NCBI RefSeq assembly: GCF_020165195.1
Contig: NZ_JAIUHR010000004.1
Location: 186,001-250,000, forward strand
DNA from: Mesorhizobium sp. CA14
GTDB lineage: Bacteria > Pseudomonadota > Alphaproteobacteria > Rhizobiales > Rhizobiaceae
Reading direction: 5' to 3'
Length of the DNA stretch: 64,000 nt
Shown here: piece by piece, positions 36,849 to 45,706 of the stretch
How positions within the stretch are numbered: the stretch's first letter is position 1
Layout of the letters: every line of letters starts with the position of its first letter
Notes under the pieces: model-generated
Seen by the model: only the letters and a program-made list of their open reading frames with translations
Database searches by the model: none
What the model was told of the DNA's origin: nothing
Position numbers and translations under genes: made by a program

Positions 36849-37768
36849 TGGACATCACCGTCAATATCCTTTTGACCATCGCGACCGCGGCGACGCCGCT
36901 TCTGATCGCGGCGATCGGCGAGTTGGTGGTCGAGCGCTCCGGCGTGCTCAATCTCGGCGTCGAGGGCATGATGATCATGGGCGCCGTGGGCGGTTTCGGC
37001 GCAGGGTATCTGACCGGATCGCCGTGGATCGGCCTGCTTGCCGCAATTATCGTCGGCGCGCTGTTCTCGCTGCTGTTCGCCGTCATGACGCTGTCGCTCG
37101 CGACCAACCAGGTGGCGACCGGCCTGTCGCTGACGCTGCTTGGCCTGGGCCTCTCTGGCATGATCGGCACCAGCTTCGTCGGCCAGCCGGGCGTCAGGCT
37201 GCCCAACCTCGACATTCCCGGGATCAGCTCGATCCCGATCGTCGGCAAGCTGATCTTCGGCCAGGATCCGGTGTTCTACATCTCGATCGCGCTGACCGCG
37301 GCGGTGATGTGGTTCCTGTTCAGGACACGCACGGGGCTTACGCTGCGCTCGATCGGCGACAGCCATACCTCGGCGCACGCGCTCGGCATCAAGGTCATCC
37401 GCTACCGCTATCTCGCCGTGATCTTCGGCGGCGCCAGCGCCGGCCTTGCCGGCGGCCACCTGTCGCTGGTCTACACGCCGCAATGGGTGGAGAACATGAG
37501 CGCTGGCCGCGGCTGGATCGCGCTGGCGCTGGTGGTGTTCGCTTCCTGGCGCCCGTGGCGGGTGCTGGCCGGCGCCTATATCTTCGGCGCGGTGTGGATC
37601 GGCCAGCTTCATGCACAGGCTTTTGGCATTCCGGTGCCTTCGCAGTTTCTTTCTTCGCTGCCCTATCTGGCAACCATCGTGGTTCTCGTTCTAATCTCGC
37701 GCAACAAGCGGCTGACCATGATGAACACGCCGGCTTCGTTGGGGCAGCCATTTGTTCCGGATCGTTGA
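36848..37768 (+). CDS. BMP/nucleoside-type ABC importer, permease 2
   Basis: The 306-residue permease starts at the ATG that overlaps the previous stop. It has the paired-permease signature GELVVERSGVLNLGVEGMMIMGA, about eight hydrophobic helices, and WRPWRVLAGAYIFGA near the end. It forms a heterodimeric channel with permease 1 in the inner membrane. Confidence 0.92.
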   Translation: MDITVNILLTIATAATPLLIAAIGELVVERSGVLNLGVEGMMIMGAVGGFGAGYLTGSPWIGLLAAIIVGALFSLLFAVMTLSLATNQVATGLSLTLLGLGLSGMIGTSFVGQPGVRLPNLDIPGISSIPIVGKLIFGQDPVFYISIALTAAVMWFLFRTRTGLTLRSIGDSHTSAHALGIKVIRYRYLAVIFGGASAGLAGGHLSLVYTPQWVENMSAGRGWIALALVVFASWRPWRVLAGAYIFGAVWIGQLHAQAFGIPVPSQFLSSLPYLATIVVLVLISRNKRLTMMNTPASLGQPFVPDR

Positions 37769-37819
37769 CAACAACAAAAAGACGGGAAGCTCCAAGGCTT
37801 AACTCAGAGAGGTAACACA

Positions 37820-38887
37820 ATGAAAAAACTGCTTATTGCGTTGATCACCACGACCGCGGCCCTGTCGCTGGCGGCAACCGCCGAGGCCGCCGACAAGCTG
37901 AAGGCCTGCTGGGTCTACACGGGTCCGATCGGCGACTTCGGCTACTCCTATCAGCACGACCAGGGCCGGCTCGAGGTCGAGAAGGCGCTCGGCGACAAGG
38001 TCGAGACCGCCTATCTCGAAAACGTGTCGGAAGGCCCGGACGCCGACCGCGCTTTCGAGCGCCTGGCGCGCGAGAATTGCAAGATCATCTTCGGCACCTC
38101 CTTCGGCTTCATGGATGCCGAAGTGAAGGTCGCCAAGAAGTTCCCCAAGGTGATGTTCGAGCATGCCACCGGTTTCAAGACCGGCGACAATCTCGGCATC
38201 TACAACGCCCGTTTCTATGAAGGCCGCTACGTGCTCGGCCAGATCGCGGCCAAGGAATCGAAGAAGGGCCTTGCCGGCTACATCGTCTCCTTCCCGATCC
38301 CGGAAGTGGTGATGGGCATCAATTCCTTCATGCTCGGCGCGCAGTCGGTCAATCCCGACTTCAAGGTCAAGATCGTGTGGGTGAACTCATGGTTCGACCC
38401 GGGCAAGGAAGCCGATGCCGCCAAGGCGCTGTTCGACCAGGGCGCCGACATCATCGTCCAGCACACCGACTCGACCGCCGCTCTGCAGGTCGCCGAGGAG
38501 CGCAAGCTGCATGGCTTCGGCCAGTCGTCCGACATGATCAAGTTCGCGCCGCACGCGCAGCTGACCTCGCTGACCGACGAATGGGGCCCGTACTATATCA
38601 GCCGCGTGCAGGCGGCGCTCGACGGCACCTGGAAGCCTGACAATGTGTGGCTGGGCATTAAGGATGGCGCGGTCAAGCTCGCCCCCTACACCAACATGCC
38701 TGACGATGTGAAGGCGATGGCCGAGGCGACCGAGAAGAAGATCGCCGGCGGCTGGAACCCCTTCACTGGCCCGGTGTCCAAGCAGGACGGCTCGCCCTGG
38801 CTGAAGGACGGCGAGGTTGCCGACGACGCCACGCTGCTCGGCATGAATTTCTACGTCAAAGGCATCGACGACAAGCTGCCGCAATAA
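37820..38887 (+). CDS. BMP-family substrate-binding protein of the ABC importer
   Basis: The 355-residue periplasmic protein has a signal peptide (ATAEA-AD) without a lipobox Cys. The BMP fold is shown by VYTGPIGDFGYSYQHDQGR, a conserved NVSEG and GTSFGFMDAEVKVAKKFPKVMFEHATG. The family binds purine nucleosides or related ligands; the exact ligand is not evident. AGAGAGG precedes the ATG. The binding-protein gene is last in the operon, whereas it is often first, and a strong terminator follows. Confidence 0.93.
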   Translation: MKKLLIALITTTAALSLAATAEAADKLKACWVYTGPIGDFGYSYQHDQGRLEVEKALGDKVETAYLENVSEGPDADRAFERLARENCKIIFGTSFGFMDAEVKVAKKFPKVMFEHATGFKTGDNLGIYNARFYEGRYVLGQIAAKESKKGLAGYIVSFPIPEVVMGINSFMLGAQSVNPDFKVKIVWVNSWFDPGKEADAAKALFDQGADIIVQHTDSTAALQVAEERKLHGFGQSSDMIKFAPHAQLTSLTDEWGPYYISRVQAALDGTWKPDNVWLGIKDGAVKLAPYTNMPDDVKAMAEATEKKIAGGWNPFTGPVSKQDGSPWLKDGEVADDATLLGMNFYVKGIDDKLPQ

Positions 38888-38912
38888 ACGGCAAGTCGCG
38901 GAACCGAAACGG

Positions 38913-38940
38913 AAAAGGGCGCCCCCGGGGCGCCCTTTTT
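38913..38940 (+). terminator. Rho-independent terminator of the BMP ABC operon
   Basis: The stem AAAAGGGCGCC / GGCGCCCTTTT with a CCCGG loop is followed by TTTTT. It lies 25 bases past the binding-protein stop and faces the convergent rimO. Confidence 0.94.
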
Positions 38941-38969
38941 CATTGGAAATGTCAGCTTCGCGCAAGCTG

Positions 38970-40283
38970 TCAGGCCGCCGAGCCATAAAGATCGTACGCA
39001 TCCGCGCGATCGATCTTGACCGTGACGATCTCTCCGGCCCGCAGCGGCCGCCGCGACTGGATGTGCACGGAGCCGTCAATCTCCGGCGCGTCGTATTTGG
39101 TGCGGCCTTTGCCGGATGCGCCATGCGCCTCGTCGATCAGCACCGGCAGGCGCATGCCGACCTTCCTGGCGAGTTGCGTTGCCGAGATCTTCTGCTGGCG
39201 CTGCATGAAGCGGTGCCAGCGCGCTTCCTTGACTTCCTGCGGCACCTGCTCGAGCCCGAGATCGTTGGAGCGCGCGCCCTTGACCGGCTCGTATTTGAAG
39301 CAGCCGGCGCGGTCGATCTTGGCTTCATCCAGCCAGTCGAGCAGCATCTGGAAATCGACTTCGGTCTCGCCGGGGAAGCCGACGATGAAGGTCGAGCGGA
39401 TGGCGAGATCCGGGCAGACCTCGCGCCAGCCACGGATGCGGTCCAGCGTCTTTTCGCCATGGGCTGGGCGGCGCATGTTCTTCAGCACCTGCGGCGAGGC
39501 GTGCTGGAAGGGAATGTCGAGATAGGGAAGGATCTTTCCTTCCGCCATCAGCGGAATGACATCGGCGACATGCGGGTAGGGGTACACATAATGCATGCGG
39601 ATCCAGATGCCGAGCTTGCCGAGCTCCTCGGCGAGGTCGAGGAATTTCGCCCGCACCTCGCGATCGCCGAACATCGACGTCTGGTACTTGATGTCGACGC
39701 CGTAGGCGCTGGTGTCCTGCGAGATGACGAGGATCTCCTTGACGCCGGCCTTGGCGAGCTTTTCGGCCTCGCGCAGCACGTCCGCGGCCGGGCGCGAGAC
39801 AAGATCGCCGCGCAGCGCCGGGATGATGCAAAAGGTGCAGCGGTTGTTGCAGCCCTCGGAGATCTTCAAATAGGCGTAGTGGCGCGGGGTGAGCTTCACG
39901 CCCTGCGGCGGCAACAGATCGACATAGGGATCGTGGCTGGGCGGAGCCGCTTCATGCACAGCCGCCATCACGCTCTCATAGGCCTGCGGGCCGGTGATCG
40001 CCAGCACATTGGGGTGCTTCTCGCGGATGACCTCCGGCTCGGCGCCGAGACAGCCGGTGACGATGACGCGGCCGTTTTCGGAAAGGGCGGAGCCGATGGC
40101 GTTGAGCGACTCGTCGCGGGCGGAATCGAGGAAGCCGCAGGTGTTGACGACGACGAGGTCGGCGCCGTCATGCTTGCGCGCGATCTCGTAGCCTTCGGCG
40201 CGGAGCCGCGTGATGATGCGCTCGGAATCGACGAGCGCTTTCGGGCATCCAAGACTGACGAAACTGACGCGTGGGGCGGACAT
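38970..40283 (-). CDS. rimO: Ribosomal protein uS12 methylthiotransferase RimO
   Basis: The 437-residue radical-SAM enzyme adds a methylthio group to an Asp of ribosomal protein S12. It has the UPF0004 domain ([12 protein letters not shown] and CGFLDSA cysteines), the radical-SAM cluster CNNRCTFC, and a C-terminal TRAM-like domain (from about 370). SLGCPKxxVDSE distinguishes RimO from MiaB. The ATG at 40283 is well placed. The 178 bases upstream hold no gene. Confidence 0.95.
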   Translation of the reverse strand: MSAPRVSFVSLGCPKALVDSERIITRLRAEGYEIARKHDGADLVVVNTCGFLDSARDESLNAIGSALSENGRVIVTGCLGAEPEVIREKHPNVLAITGPQAYESVMAAVHEAAPPSHDPYVDLLPPQGVKLTPRHYAYLKISEGCNNRCTFCIIPALRGDLVSRPAADVLREAEKLAKAGVKEILVISQDTSAYGVDIKYQTSMFGDREVRAKFLDLAEELGKLGIWIRMHYVYPYPHVADVIPLMAEGKILPYLDIPFQHASPQVLKNMRRPAHGEKTLDRIRGWREVCPDLAIRSTFIVGFPGETEVDFQMLLDWLDEAKIDRAGCFKYEPVKGARSNDLGLEQVPQEVKEARWHRFMQRQQKISATQLARKVGMRLPVLIDEAHGASGKGRTKYDAPEIDGSVHIQSRRPLRAGEIVTVKIDRADAYDLYGSAA

Positions 40284-40461
40284 AAACTTTGTTTTCCAAG
40301 AGGTGAGGGCGAGATCGAGGATTGAGCCTCAGGCTCTGCATTTCGATCTACGGGCGCGGCTTCGAGCCATTTCGCGCGGCGCAATAGCACGCTTCGGCAC
40401 AGAAGCAAACCGCCGGTCGGCCGGAGCAAGGCGACCGGCCACGTTTCCCCCCTAACAAGCG

Positions 40462-41148
40462 TCAGTGGCCGTCCGGCCCGAACCAGGGCGCCAGGAAGGC
40501 AAAATGGTCGGGAAACTGCTGCACTGCGCCGCCGAGCAGCATGTTCACAGCGACGTAGAGAATGATCAGCAGGCCGATATAGGCGATCCAGCGGTATTTG
40601 TGCAGCAGGCGCGCGACAAAGGATGCGGCAAAGCCCATCAGCGCGATCGAAAGGGCCAGTCCGATGATCAACACCGTGGGATGCTTCATGGCCGCGCCGG
40701 CGACGGCCAGAACGTTGTCGAGCGACATCGAGACGTCGGCGATGACGATCTGCCAAGCGGCCTGCGAGAAGGTCTTGCGCGGGCCCTTGCCGGCTATTTT
40801 GCCGTCCTTGTTGTAGTCGCCGTTCGACAGCGCTTCTGTCGCGTCGCGCTCATCCTCATGGCTCACGCGCAGCTCGCGCCACATCTTCCAGCACACCCAC
40901 AGAAGCAGAAGTCCGCCGGCGATGAGCAGCATGGGGCCGATGCTCAGCAGCCATTGCGTGATCAGGGCAAAGACGATGCGCAGAACCGTGGCCGCCGCGA
41001 TGCCGACAAGGATGGCGCGCTTGCGCTGATCCGCGGGAAGGCCGGCTGCCGCAAGGCCGATCACGATTGCATTGTCGCCGGCGAGGGCGAGATCGATTGC
41101 GACGACCTGGAGGAGAGCTGAAAGGCCTGCGGCAGTGAATATTTCCAT
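40462..41148 (-). CDS. TerC-family membrane protein (probable Mn2+ or metal exporter)
   Basis: The 228-residue protein has seven hydrophobic helices and the two TerC acidic motifs, DLALAGDNAIVIG and DVSMSLDNVLAVAGA. The hydrophilic loop at about residues 95-125 contains NGDYNKDGKI, which resembles an EF-hand-like acidic stretch. Family members (Alx, MeeF, YjbE) export manganese or serve tellurite resistance. AAGGA lies about 12 bases before the ATG. A hairpin in the leader may be regulatory. Confidence 0.9.
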   Translation of the reverse strand: MEIFTAAGLSALLQVVAIDLALAGDNAIVIGLAAAGLPADQRKRAILVGIAAATVLRIVFALITQWLLSIGPMLLIAGGLLLLWVCWKMWRELRVSHEDERDATEALSNGDYNKDGKIAGKGPRKTFSQAAWQIVIADVSMSLDNVLAVAGAAMKHPTVLIIGLALSIALMGFAASFVARLLHKYRWIAYIGLLIILYVAVNMLLGGAVQQFPDHFAFLAPWFGPDGH

Positions 41149-41181
41149 CGACTAGAAATCCTTGCCTGAAATGAACGTGGC

Positions 41182-41205
41182 CCTTTACCCGGACGGGCCT
41201 AAAGG
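41182..41205 (-). promoter_or_regulatory. Hairpin in the terC leader
   Basis: On the minus strand CCTTTA-GG-CCC and GGG-TAAAGG pair to form a bulged stem with a GTCC loop, about 34-57 bases before the TerC start. Metal-responsive leaders are common for TerC genes. I do not recognise the yybP-ykoY consensus here. Confidence 0.3.
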
Positions 41206-41314
41206 CATGGTCCATCGGCGTCAAGACGCAGGGTTGGACATCGCCGGAAAACAACGCCGCCGGCGCAAGCCGTCAAGGATTTCGGGTGTTTGCCGGCAAG
41301 GGCAAGGCCGAAAA

Positions 41315-41704
41315 TTAGTCGTAGAGATTATATTTGGCCCAGTCGGATTCCGGGATTTCGTCGCCGATCTTGTAGCGGAACCGCAGCACCTGCATGTGGT
41401 CCGGCGCGGTCTGGCATTTGAACTTCAGCCGGTACCATTGGCCGTTGCTACGGAAGGCGGCGCCCGAGCTCTTGATGGCATCGGCGCTCATCTGCGGCGT
41501 GGCGAAGGCGTAGGCCACGACACGGTCGGCCTTGTAGTTATGATCGTCGTGGCTGATCCGGTCGAGCACCTCGGCGTCACACCGCTGCTCGAGGCGGGTC
41601 TCAGGATCGAGTTTCATCAGGCCGGCGCGCAACGCATTGTCCATCGCCTTGGCCGGCAAGACCAGCATCAACGACGCCAGAACCATCAGACAGAGCTTTT
41701 TCAT
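41315..41704 (-). CDS. Secreted DUF930-domain protein
   Basis: The 129-residue protein has a signal peptide (LMLVLPAKA-MD). The DUF930 core includes LMKLDPETRLEQRCDAEVLDRI, and an aromatic segment WYRLKFKC with a second Cys may form a disulfide with the first. Proteins of this family are rhizobial, periplasmic and of unknown function. The start at 41704 leaves a canonical signal peptide. Confidence 0.82.
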   Translation of the reverse strand: MKKLCLMVLASLMLVLPAKAMDNALRAGLMKLDPETRLEQRCDAEVLDRISHDDHNYKADRVVAYAFATPQMSADAIKSSGAAFRSNGQWYRLKFKCQTAPDHMQVLRFRYKIGDEIPESDWAKYNLYD

Positions 41705-41744
41705 GGGCGCGAGAAGCAGCATATTTTGTCCGAGAAATCAAATA

Positions 41745-42313
41745 AACGGTGTTTTACCAACCGCGGCGCCATGCCGAGCCGGTCTAGCAGAGCTATTCTC
41801 GCTGCACATCGGGAAGCCATTTGTCGGGGTCGGGAGCGGATGCCCAAAAAAGGACTGAAAACTCCGCCTTTCGGGCACGGCGCGGCACTCGGATAAGCGT
41901 CGTCATCGGCAACAGAGGCGGGTCAAAAAGCTGCCGGAGGCGAGGCACCGAAGGACATAAAACGGCCGGCGACACATGGGTCATGCCGGGCTTGATCGGC
42001 CGCGTGAAACATCTGCGTGGCGAGGAAGACCTTCGCCATGCGTCGCTACAGGATTTTTTCGTGAACTAGCGCGGGAGATGCTTCAGGGCGACGACAGTGG
42101 CGGAAACAACCGCAATCGCCAAGAGGATCATCGCGCAAGTCTCTATCGCTCGACTTGACCATGGCTCGGGACGAGGCGGCACGATAGCGGCCATCCTGGC
42201 GGCCATCTCACGGTTTTCGGCGCATAGTCCTTGGGTAGGTAAACCGGGATTGCAACGCGCGGAGCAGCTAATGCGCGCTGGCGTTCTCGCCAACGGGAAG
42301 CCTGATTATCGCC
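41745..42313. other. Gene-poor stretch
   Basis: Open frames here are short, lack ribosome-binding sites and resemble no family. The exception is a weak candidate on the minus strand (42066-42206), listed separately. Otherwise I see nothing supportable. Confidence 0.5.
42066..42206 (-). CDS. Possible 46-residue single-helix membrane peptide
   Basis: From the ATG at 42206 the frame encodes MAARMAAIV, a short Pro-rich segment, then one hydrophobic helix (CAMILLAIAVVSATVVAL) and a basic end (KHLPR). The ribosome-binding site is weak (GTGAG next to the ATG). The helix is convincing but the gene is not certain. Confidence 0.3.
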   Translation of the reverse strand: MAARMAAIVPPRPEPWSSRAIETCAMILLAIAVVSATVVALKHLPR

Positions 42314-42589
42314 ATGGGCAATAAATATCCCTTCGTTGAAGACACGCTTGGCAAGAAGCTCCAGGCCGGCACGGGCCTATCTGTCTATTGCCTCACCTGT
42401 AAGCGAACCGCGGCCCTGAACATTGCCGAATTGGTGAATCGGCTCGGCCCGGATCACTCCTGCATGCACTGGAGCCTGATTAAGGTGGTTCACTGCCATG
42501 AGTGCCGCGCCGCCGGCCGCGACGATCGGAACCTCCAGTTCACCAATCACGCTCCGAAGCGGCGGAAGGGCTGGACGCCCTGCCAGTAG
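42314..42589 (+). CDS. Small Cys-rich protein, possible zinc ribbon
   Basis: The 91-residue protein has two CxxC pairs, CLTC and CHEC, about 42 residues apart, with a further Cys and His between (HSCMHW). The layout fits a small zinc-binding protein. The segment AALNIAELVNRLGPDHSC resembles short rhizobial hypothetical proteins that I recall as recurrent, but the function is unknown. The basic tail (KRRKGWTPCQ) could contact nucleic acid. Confidence 0.6.
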   Translation: MGNKYPFVEDTLGKKLQAGTGLSVYCLTCKRTAALNIAELVNRLGPDHSCMHWSLIKVVHCHECRAAGRDDRNLQFTNHAPKRRKGWTPCQ

Positions 42590-42642
42590 AGCGGCCCGAC
42601 AGTTCCCGCGTTGGGGTTGCGTTGGGTTGAACCGCCGGGCCT

Positions 42643-42875
42643 AGCCGACTCGGGGTGGTGGAGTCGGCTGGAGGGAGGTTACATTAGCGAGGCTGCATGA
42701 ATACCCCGCTTGGTTACGTTCCACCGGTTTTCGCTGAAACTCGCCGGGCGAGGCCCCCAACTACTGCCTCAAGCCCGACGAGCTGCCGGGGATCAACCCG
42801 GCAGTCTCTGCTGTGCAAGGCCGATGCCAGCGTTCCCGTCCTACAACGATACAGCCTGCGATAAGCCGCGGCTTA
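42643..42875. ncRNA. Candidate structured non-coding region with three perfect inverted repeats
   Basis: Three exact stems lie in a stretch with no credible coding frame. AGCCGACTC/GAGTCGGCT (42643-42669, 9-base loop) is followed by CTGCCGGG/CCCGGCAG (42783-42804, 6-base loop) and the palindrome TAAGCCGCGGCTTA (42862-42875). It does not match tmRNA, RNase P RNA, 6S or SRP RNA motifs that I could look for. Strand and boundaries are unknown. The flanks from 42590 to 43004 hold no gene. Confidence 0.35.
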
Positions 42876-43004
42876 GCGACTGGCACTAAGTGACGAATGT
42901 TCCGGGAGAGGGTCAGCCTTGGTTATTCACCGCGCCGCTGCCTCACGGTGGCGGGCTTTTCTCTGCCTCTTCGGCCGCCTTGATAATTGAATTCATTATA
43001 GTTG

Positions 43005-43094
43005 TGGCGGAGGGAGTGGGATTCGAACCCACGGTGAACTTGCGCCCACGCCGGTTTTCAAGACCGGTGCCTTAAACCGCTCGGCCATCCCTCC
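43005..43094 (-). tRNA. tRNA-Ser (anticodon TGA)
   Basis: The minus strand gives a 90-base tRNA including CCA. The acceptor is GGAGGGA/TCCCTCC, the anticodon stem CCGGT/ACCGG with loop CTTGAAA, and the T-arm GTGGG-TTCGAAT-CCCAC. A long variable arm between the anticodon and T arms is typical of serine tRNAs. The TGA anticodon reads UCA. Confidence 0.97.
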
Positions 43095-43408
43095 GCTATG
43101 GTTTTTCAACCATTTAGGTCATCGCGACCGGTCAATTCGGCTAGCACCCGAAGGGCATTCCCGGCCGGTTCGCGCTTCATTCCTGTAGTGCGGCTGCCGG
43201 GGCCGCGTCAACCACTGCGGCTGCGCCTTCCAACTGTCGCGGCAAAAGGTGTGGAAGAATATTCGGCATGACCCGACGGGCTACGTTGCCGGGGCCGGCG
43301 GAAACGACATGCACCGGGACGGCTGGGGGAAATCCGCAGGACGAGACGGCGATCTAGCTGATCGTATTAGTATTAACTAAACTATATCGGGCGGCGAAGG
43401 AGGTAACT

Positions 43409-43777
43409 ATGTCGATCCGAGATGATCTGCAGGAGCTTTGGGACGTGTATGTCGCAGCGTACCGATCGGGGAATGCATCTGGCTGTGCTGCTATCTTCAC
43501 CGACAACGCGGAAATGCATTCACCCTATGGGCCTCCGGCGCGGGGACGCGCGGCAATAGAGGCGCTGCACGAAATTTGGGTTCAACATGCCGGGCCTAAT
43601 AAGACCCTTGAGGTGATCGAAGCGGGTAGCTCCGGAAATCTGGCTTGGACACTGGCTGCCTATTCGGAAGGAGAGGCGGTGGGCAACGGCACCTCGCTGA
43701 GTGTCTTTGAGCATCAGGCTGGCGGAGGTTGGTTGATCCGGATGTGCAGTCTCAACAGTACTGACGCCACCGGATAG
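43409..43777 (+). CDS. SnoaL/NTF2-like protein
   Basis: The 122-residue protein has the NTF2-like cone fold used by ketosteroid isomerase, SnoaL and DUF4440 proteins. It shows an N-terminal helix (WDVYVAAYRSGNASGCAAIF), then DNAEMHSPYGPPARGRAAIEALHEIW and C-terminal strands. Such proteins act as small enzymes or ligand-binding units; no substrate can be named. AAGGAGG lies 5 bases before the ATG. The 314-base upstream gap (43095-43408) is AT-richer near its end and includes TTAGT-ATTA-ACTAA, a possible promoter or operator. Base composition is lower in GC than in neighbouring operons. Confidence 0.75.
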   Translation: MSIRDDLQELWDVYVAAYRSGNASGCAAIFTDNAEMHSPYGPPARGRAAIEALHEIWVQHAGPNKTLEVIEAGSSGNLAWTLAAYSEGEAVGNGTSLSVFEHQAGGGWLIRMCSLNSTDATG

Positions 43778-43975
43778 ATGTATGGATGGCCACAGCGGCA
43801 CGGCGGCGATCATCCCAATCGCGCTGACGTACGGTACGACTTAAGCATGGTAAGCCCCGACCTTGGCCGAAGCCAGGTTGCTTCCGCTTCGTCCTGTTGG
43901 CCGATTCGATGCATTGACAATGCCGGCAAAAGCCAGTCAATCTCAATCTTCTAATACTTTAACAGGGGGGCAATC

Positions 43976-44071
43976 ATGAAGAAAACCTACGAGAAACCCG
44001 TGCTGACAAAGCGCGACATGCTGTCTCGTGCGACGGCCCAGCAGGTGTCGTCCGATGCGAGGGCGGATTAG
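43976..44071 (+). CDS. Orphan RiPP-like precursor peptide
   Basis: The 31-residue peptide begins MKKTYEKPVLTKRDMLSRAT, and GGGGGG lies 5 bases before the ATG. YEKPVL fits the YxxPxL leader motif recognised by lasso-peptide RRE proteins, and a Thr occurs where the leader would end. The tail AQQVSSDARAD contains an Asp seven residues from Ala, but the residue pattern around the Thr is not the canonical lasso cleavage site. Short peptides of this type recur in mesorhizobia and are often labelled putative RiPP precursors. No maturation cyclase or protease gene is adjacent. A TTGACA lies at 43914-43919, with no good -10 at the ideal spacing. Confidence 0.55.
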   Translation: MKKTYEKPVLTKRDMLSRATAQQVSSDARAD

Positions 44072-44334
44072 CGGACAATCTTTACTCTTATTCGGATTCG
44101 ATGCCCTCGGTCTTGTGGCCGACGCTGTTCGCAGCTGGGCATTCTCGAAGAGCACGGACTTTCCGAGCGGTGATGGTACCGTCTTGCGCCATAATCTCGC
44201 CCTTTTGCTGCCATAATCGATTAACATCGTGATAAACAATTCCTGTGCAAAAGGGATTGGGGATCAAGGTGTTGCTGGCATCGGCGGACGCTTGGCTCCG
44301 TCGAGTGGCAGCACGGTAGGGGACAATCGAAAAC
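44072..44334. other. Intergenic stretch before rlpA
   Basis: This AT-richer region probably carries the rlpA promoter. On the minus strand a 34-codon frame (44088-44192, MAQDGTITARKVRALRE...) follows AGGGCGAG at a plausible distance. It may be a tiny gene, but nothing else supports it. Confidence 0.3.
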
Positions 44335-45591
44335 ATGCAGACTCCGGCGCGCCCGCGTCTTCGTCGCGCTTCTGCTTTCGCCCTGTGCGCCCTTTCGGGC
44401 CTGCTTTTGGCTGCCTGCGCCTCACAACCCGAACCGAAGGGGATGGTCCACAAGAAGGCCCGCTCCAAGGAATATTTCGCCGAATCCGAATATGGCGTGA
44501 AAGCGAGCCCGCGTGTCCAGTTCATGCGGCGCGGCGGCGGCCGCGACCAGCTTGGCAAGCCCTATCAGGTGCGCGGCAAGTGGTACTTTCCCAAGGAAGA
44601 GAAGAACTACGCCAAGGTAGGACTGGCCTCGTGGTATGGCGATGCCTTCCACGGCCGTCTGACCGCCAATGGCGAAGTCTATGACATGACGCATCTGACG
44701 GCGGCGCATCCGACGATGCCGCTGCCGAGCTATGCCCGCGTCACCAATCTGGAGACCGGCAGCTCGGTGATCGTGCGCGTCAACGATCGCGGCCCCTATC
44801 ATGAAGGCCGCATCATCGACGTCTCCGAACGCGCGGCGCAGATGCTCGACTATGACAAGGTCGGCACCGCCAGGGTCAAGGTGGAATATGTCGGCCGCGC
44901 GCCGCTCGACGGCGATGACGACCAGTATCTGGTTGCCTCCTACCACCCCGGCAAGAACCGGCCGGATCCGTCGGACGGCCTGCCGACCGGCGTGATGGTG
45001 GCTATGAACGGCCCGTCGCCGAGCCTGCCGGTGGGTGCGCCGCCGGCCGCCGTGCCGTTCCCGGGCCAGCTGACCAATTCGGGGCAAGCTTTTGACGCGC
45101 AGCCGGGGCTGTCGGAGCAGCCTGCCGTGCAGCCGGCAGCCTTCCCGGTGCAGAGCGCCAGCGATGTCGCGCTGCCCGATTTCGGACCGATCGTGCCGGA
45201 ACGGCCGGATCTCCGCCTTCCTGCGAACTCGCCTTTCGCCATGGCTTCGCTGTCCTACGCGGATGAGCGGGTAAAGCGCGCCGATGTTTTTGCCGCGCTC
45301 GATTCCGGCGGCATGTCGCCGGCCGATATCCTGCAGTCGTGGCGAAAATCGAACCGCCAGGAACAGGCGTCCGACTATGTCGCCGCCGGCTCCTTCGACG
45401 AAGCCGCGGAGGCAAAGCGCGTCGCCGCGGCGCTCGAGCCATTCGGCCGGACCGAGATCCAGCGCACCGAATTCGACGGCAATGACTGGTATGCGGTCAA
45501 CGTCTATCCGAACGGCCATGGCAGCATCGACGATCTGCTTCAGGCAGCCTGGTCGCATGGCGCGCCGGACGCGCTGGTTGTGCGTAACTGA
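44335..45591 (+). CDS. rlpA: RlpA-like septal lipoprotein with SPOR-like C-terminus
   Basis: The 418-residue lipoprotein has the lipobox LLAAC with Cys28. The double-psi beta-barrel domain holds GLASWYGDAFHGRLTANGE and VNDRGPYHEGRIIDVSERAA. A Pro/Ala-rich linker leads to a C-terminal SPOR-like domain (about 345-418, VAAGSFDEAAEAKRVAAAL). RlpA proteins bind septal peptidoglycan and in some bacteria cleave naked glycan strands. It heads the co-directional cluster that continues with the carboxypeptidase homologue and tmk. Confidence 0.92.
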   Translation: MQTPARPRLRRASAFALCALSGLLLAACASQPEPKGMVHKKARSKEYFAESEYGVKASPRVQFMRRGGGRDQLGKPYQVRGKWYFPKEEKNYAKVGLASWYGDAFHGRLTANGEVYDMTHLTAAHPTMPLPSYARVTNLETGSSVIVRVNDRGPYHEGRIIDVSERAAQMLDYDKVGTARVKVEYVGRAPLDGDDDQYLVASYHPGKNRPDPSDGLPTGVMVAMNGPSPSLPVGAPPAAVPFPGQLTNSGQAFDAQPGLSEQPAVQPAAFPVQSASDVALPDFGPIVPERPDLRLPANSPFAMASLSYADERVKRADVFAALDSGGMSPADILQSWRKSNRQEQASDYVAAGSFDEAAEAKRVAAALEPFGRTEIQRTEFDGNDWYAVNVYPNGHGSIDDLLQAAWSHGAPDALVVRN

Positions 45592-45706
45592 TCAAATTCA
45601 CGCTACCCGTTGATCCGGCTGAAAAAATCCTGATAGCTTGGCTGCGGGGTAGTCTTTGCGCATTCCGGGGCGACCCTCCGGTATTGCTCAGATGGGTCGA
45701 CATTTC

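Noticed and set aside
38943..40325. A 460-codon plus-strand frame over rimO
   Set aside because: Antisense to RimO with its radical-SAM cluster; also begins inside the preceding terminator region.
41149..41215. yybP-ykoY manganese riboswitch upstream of terC
   Set aside because: The conserved loop sequences of that riboswitch are not visible; only a simple bulged hairpin is present.
42590..43004. tmRNA or RNase P RNA in the structured stretch
   Set aside because: The diagnostic motifs (tag reading frame, GAGGAAAGTCC-type P RNA core) are absent on both strands.
42890..43075. Open frame whose product ends GVGFEPTVNLRPRRFSRPVP
   Set aside because: It is the antisense reading of the tRNA-Ser gene; GFEPT-type endings are a well-known false protein family created by tRNA genes.
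43005..43094. tRNA-Ser as an integration site of a mobile island
   Set aside because: No integrase gene and no direct repeat of the tRNA 3' end were found in the adjacent sequence.
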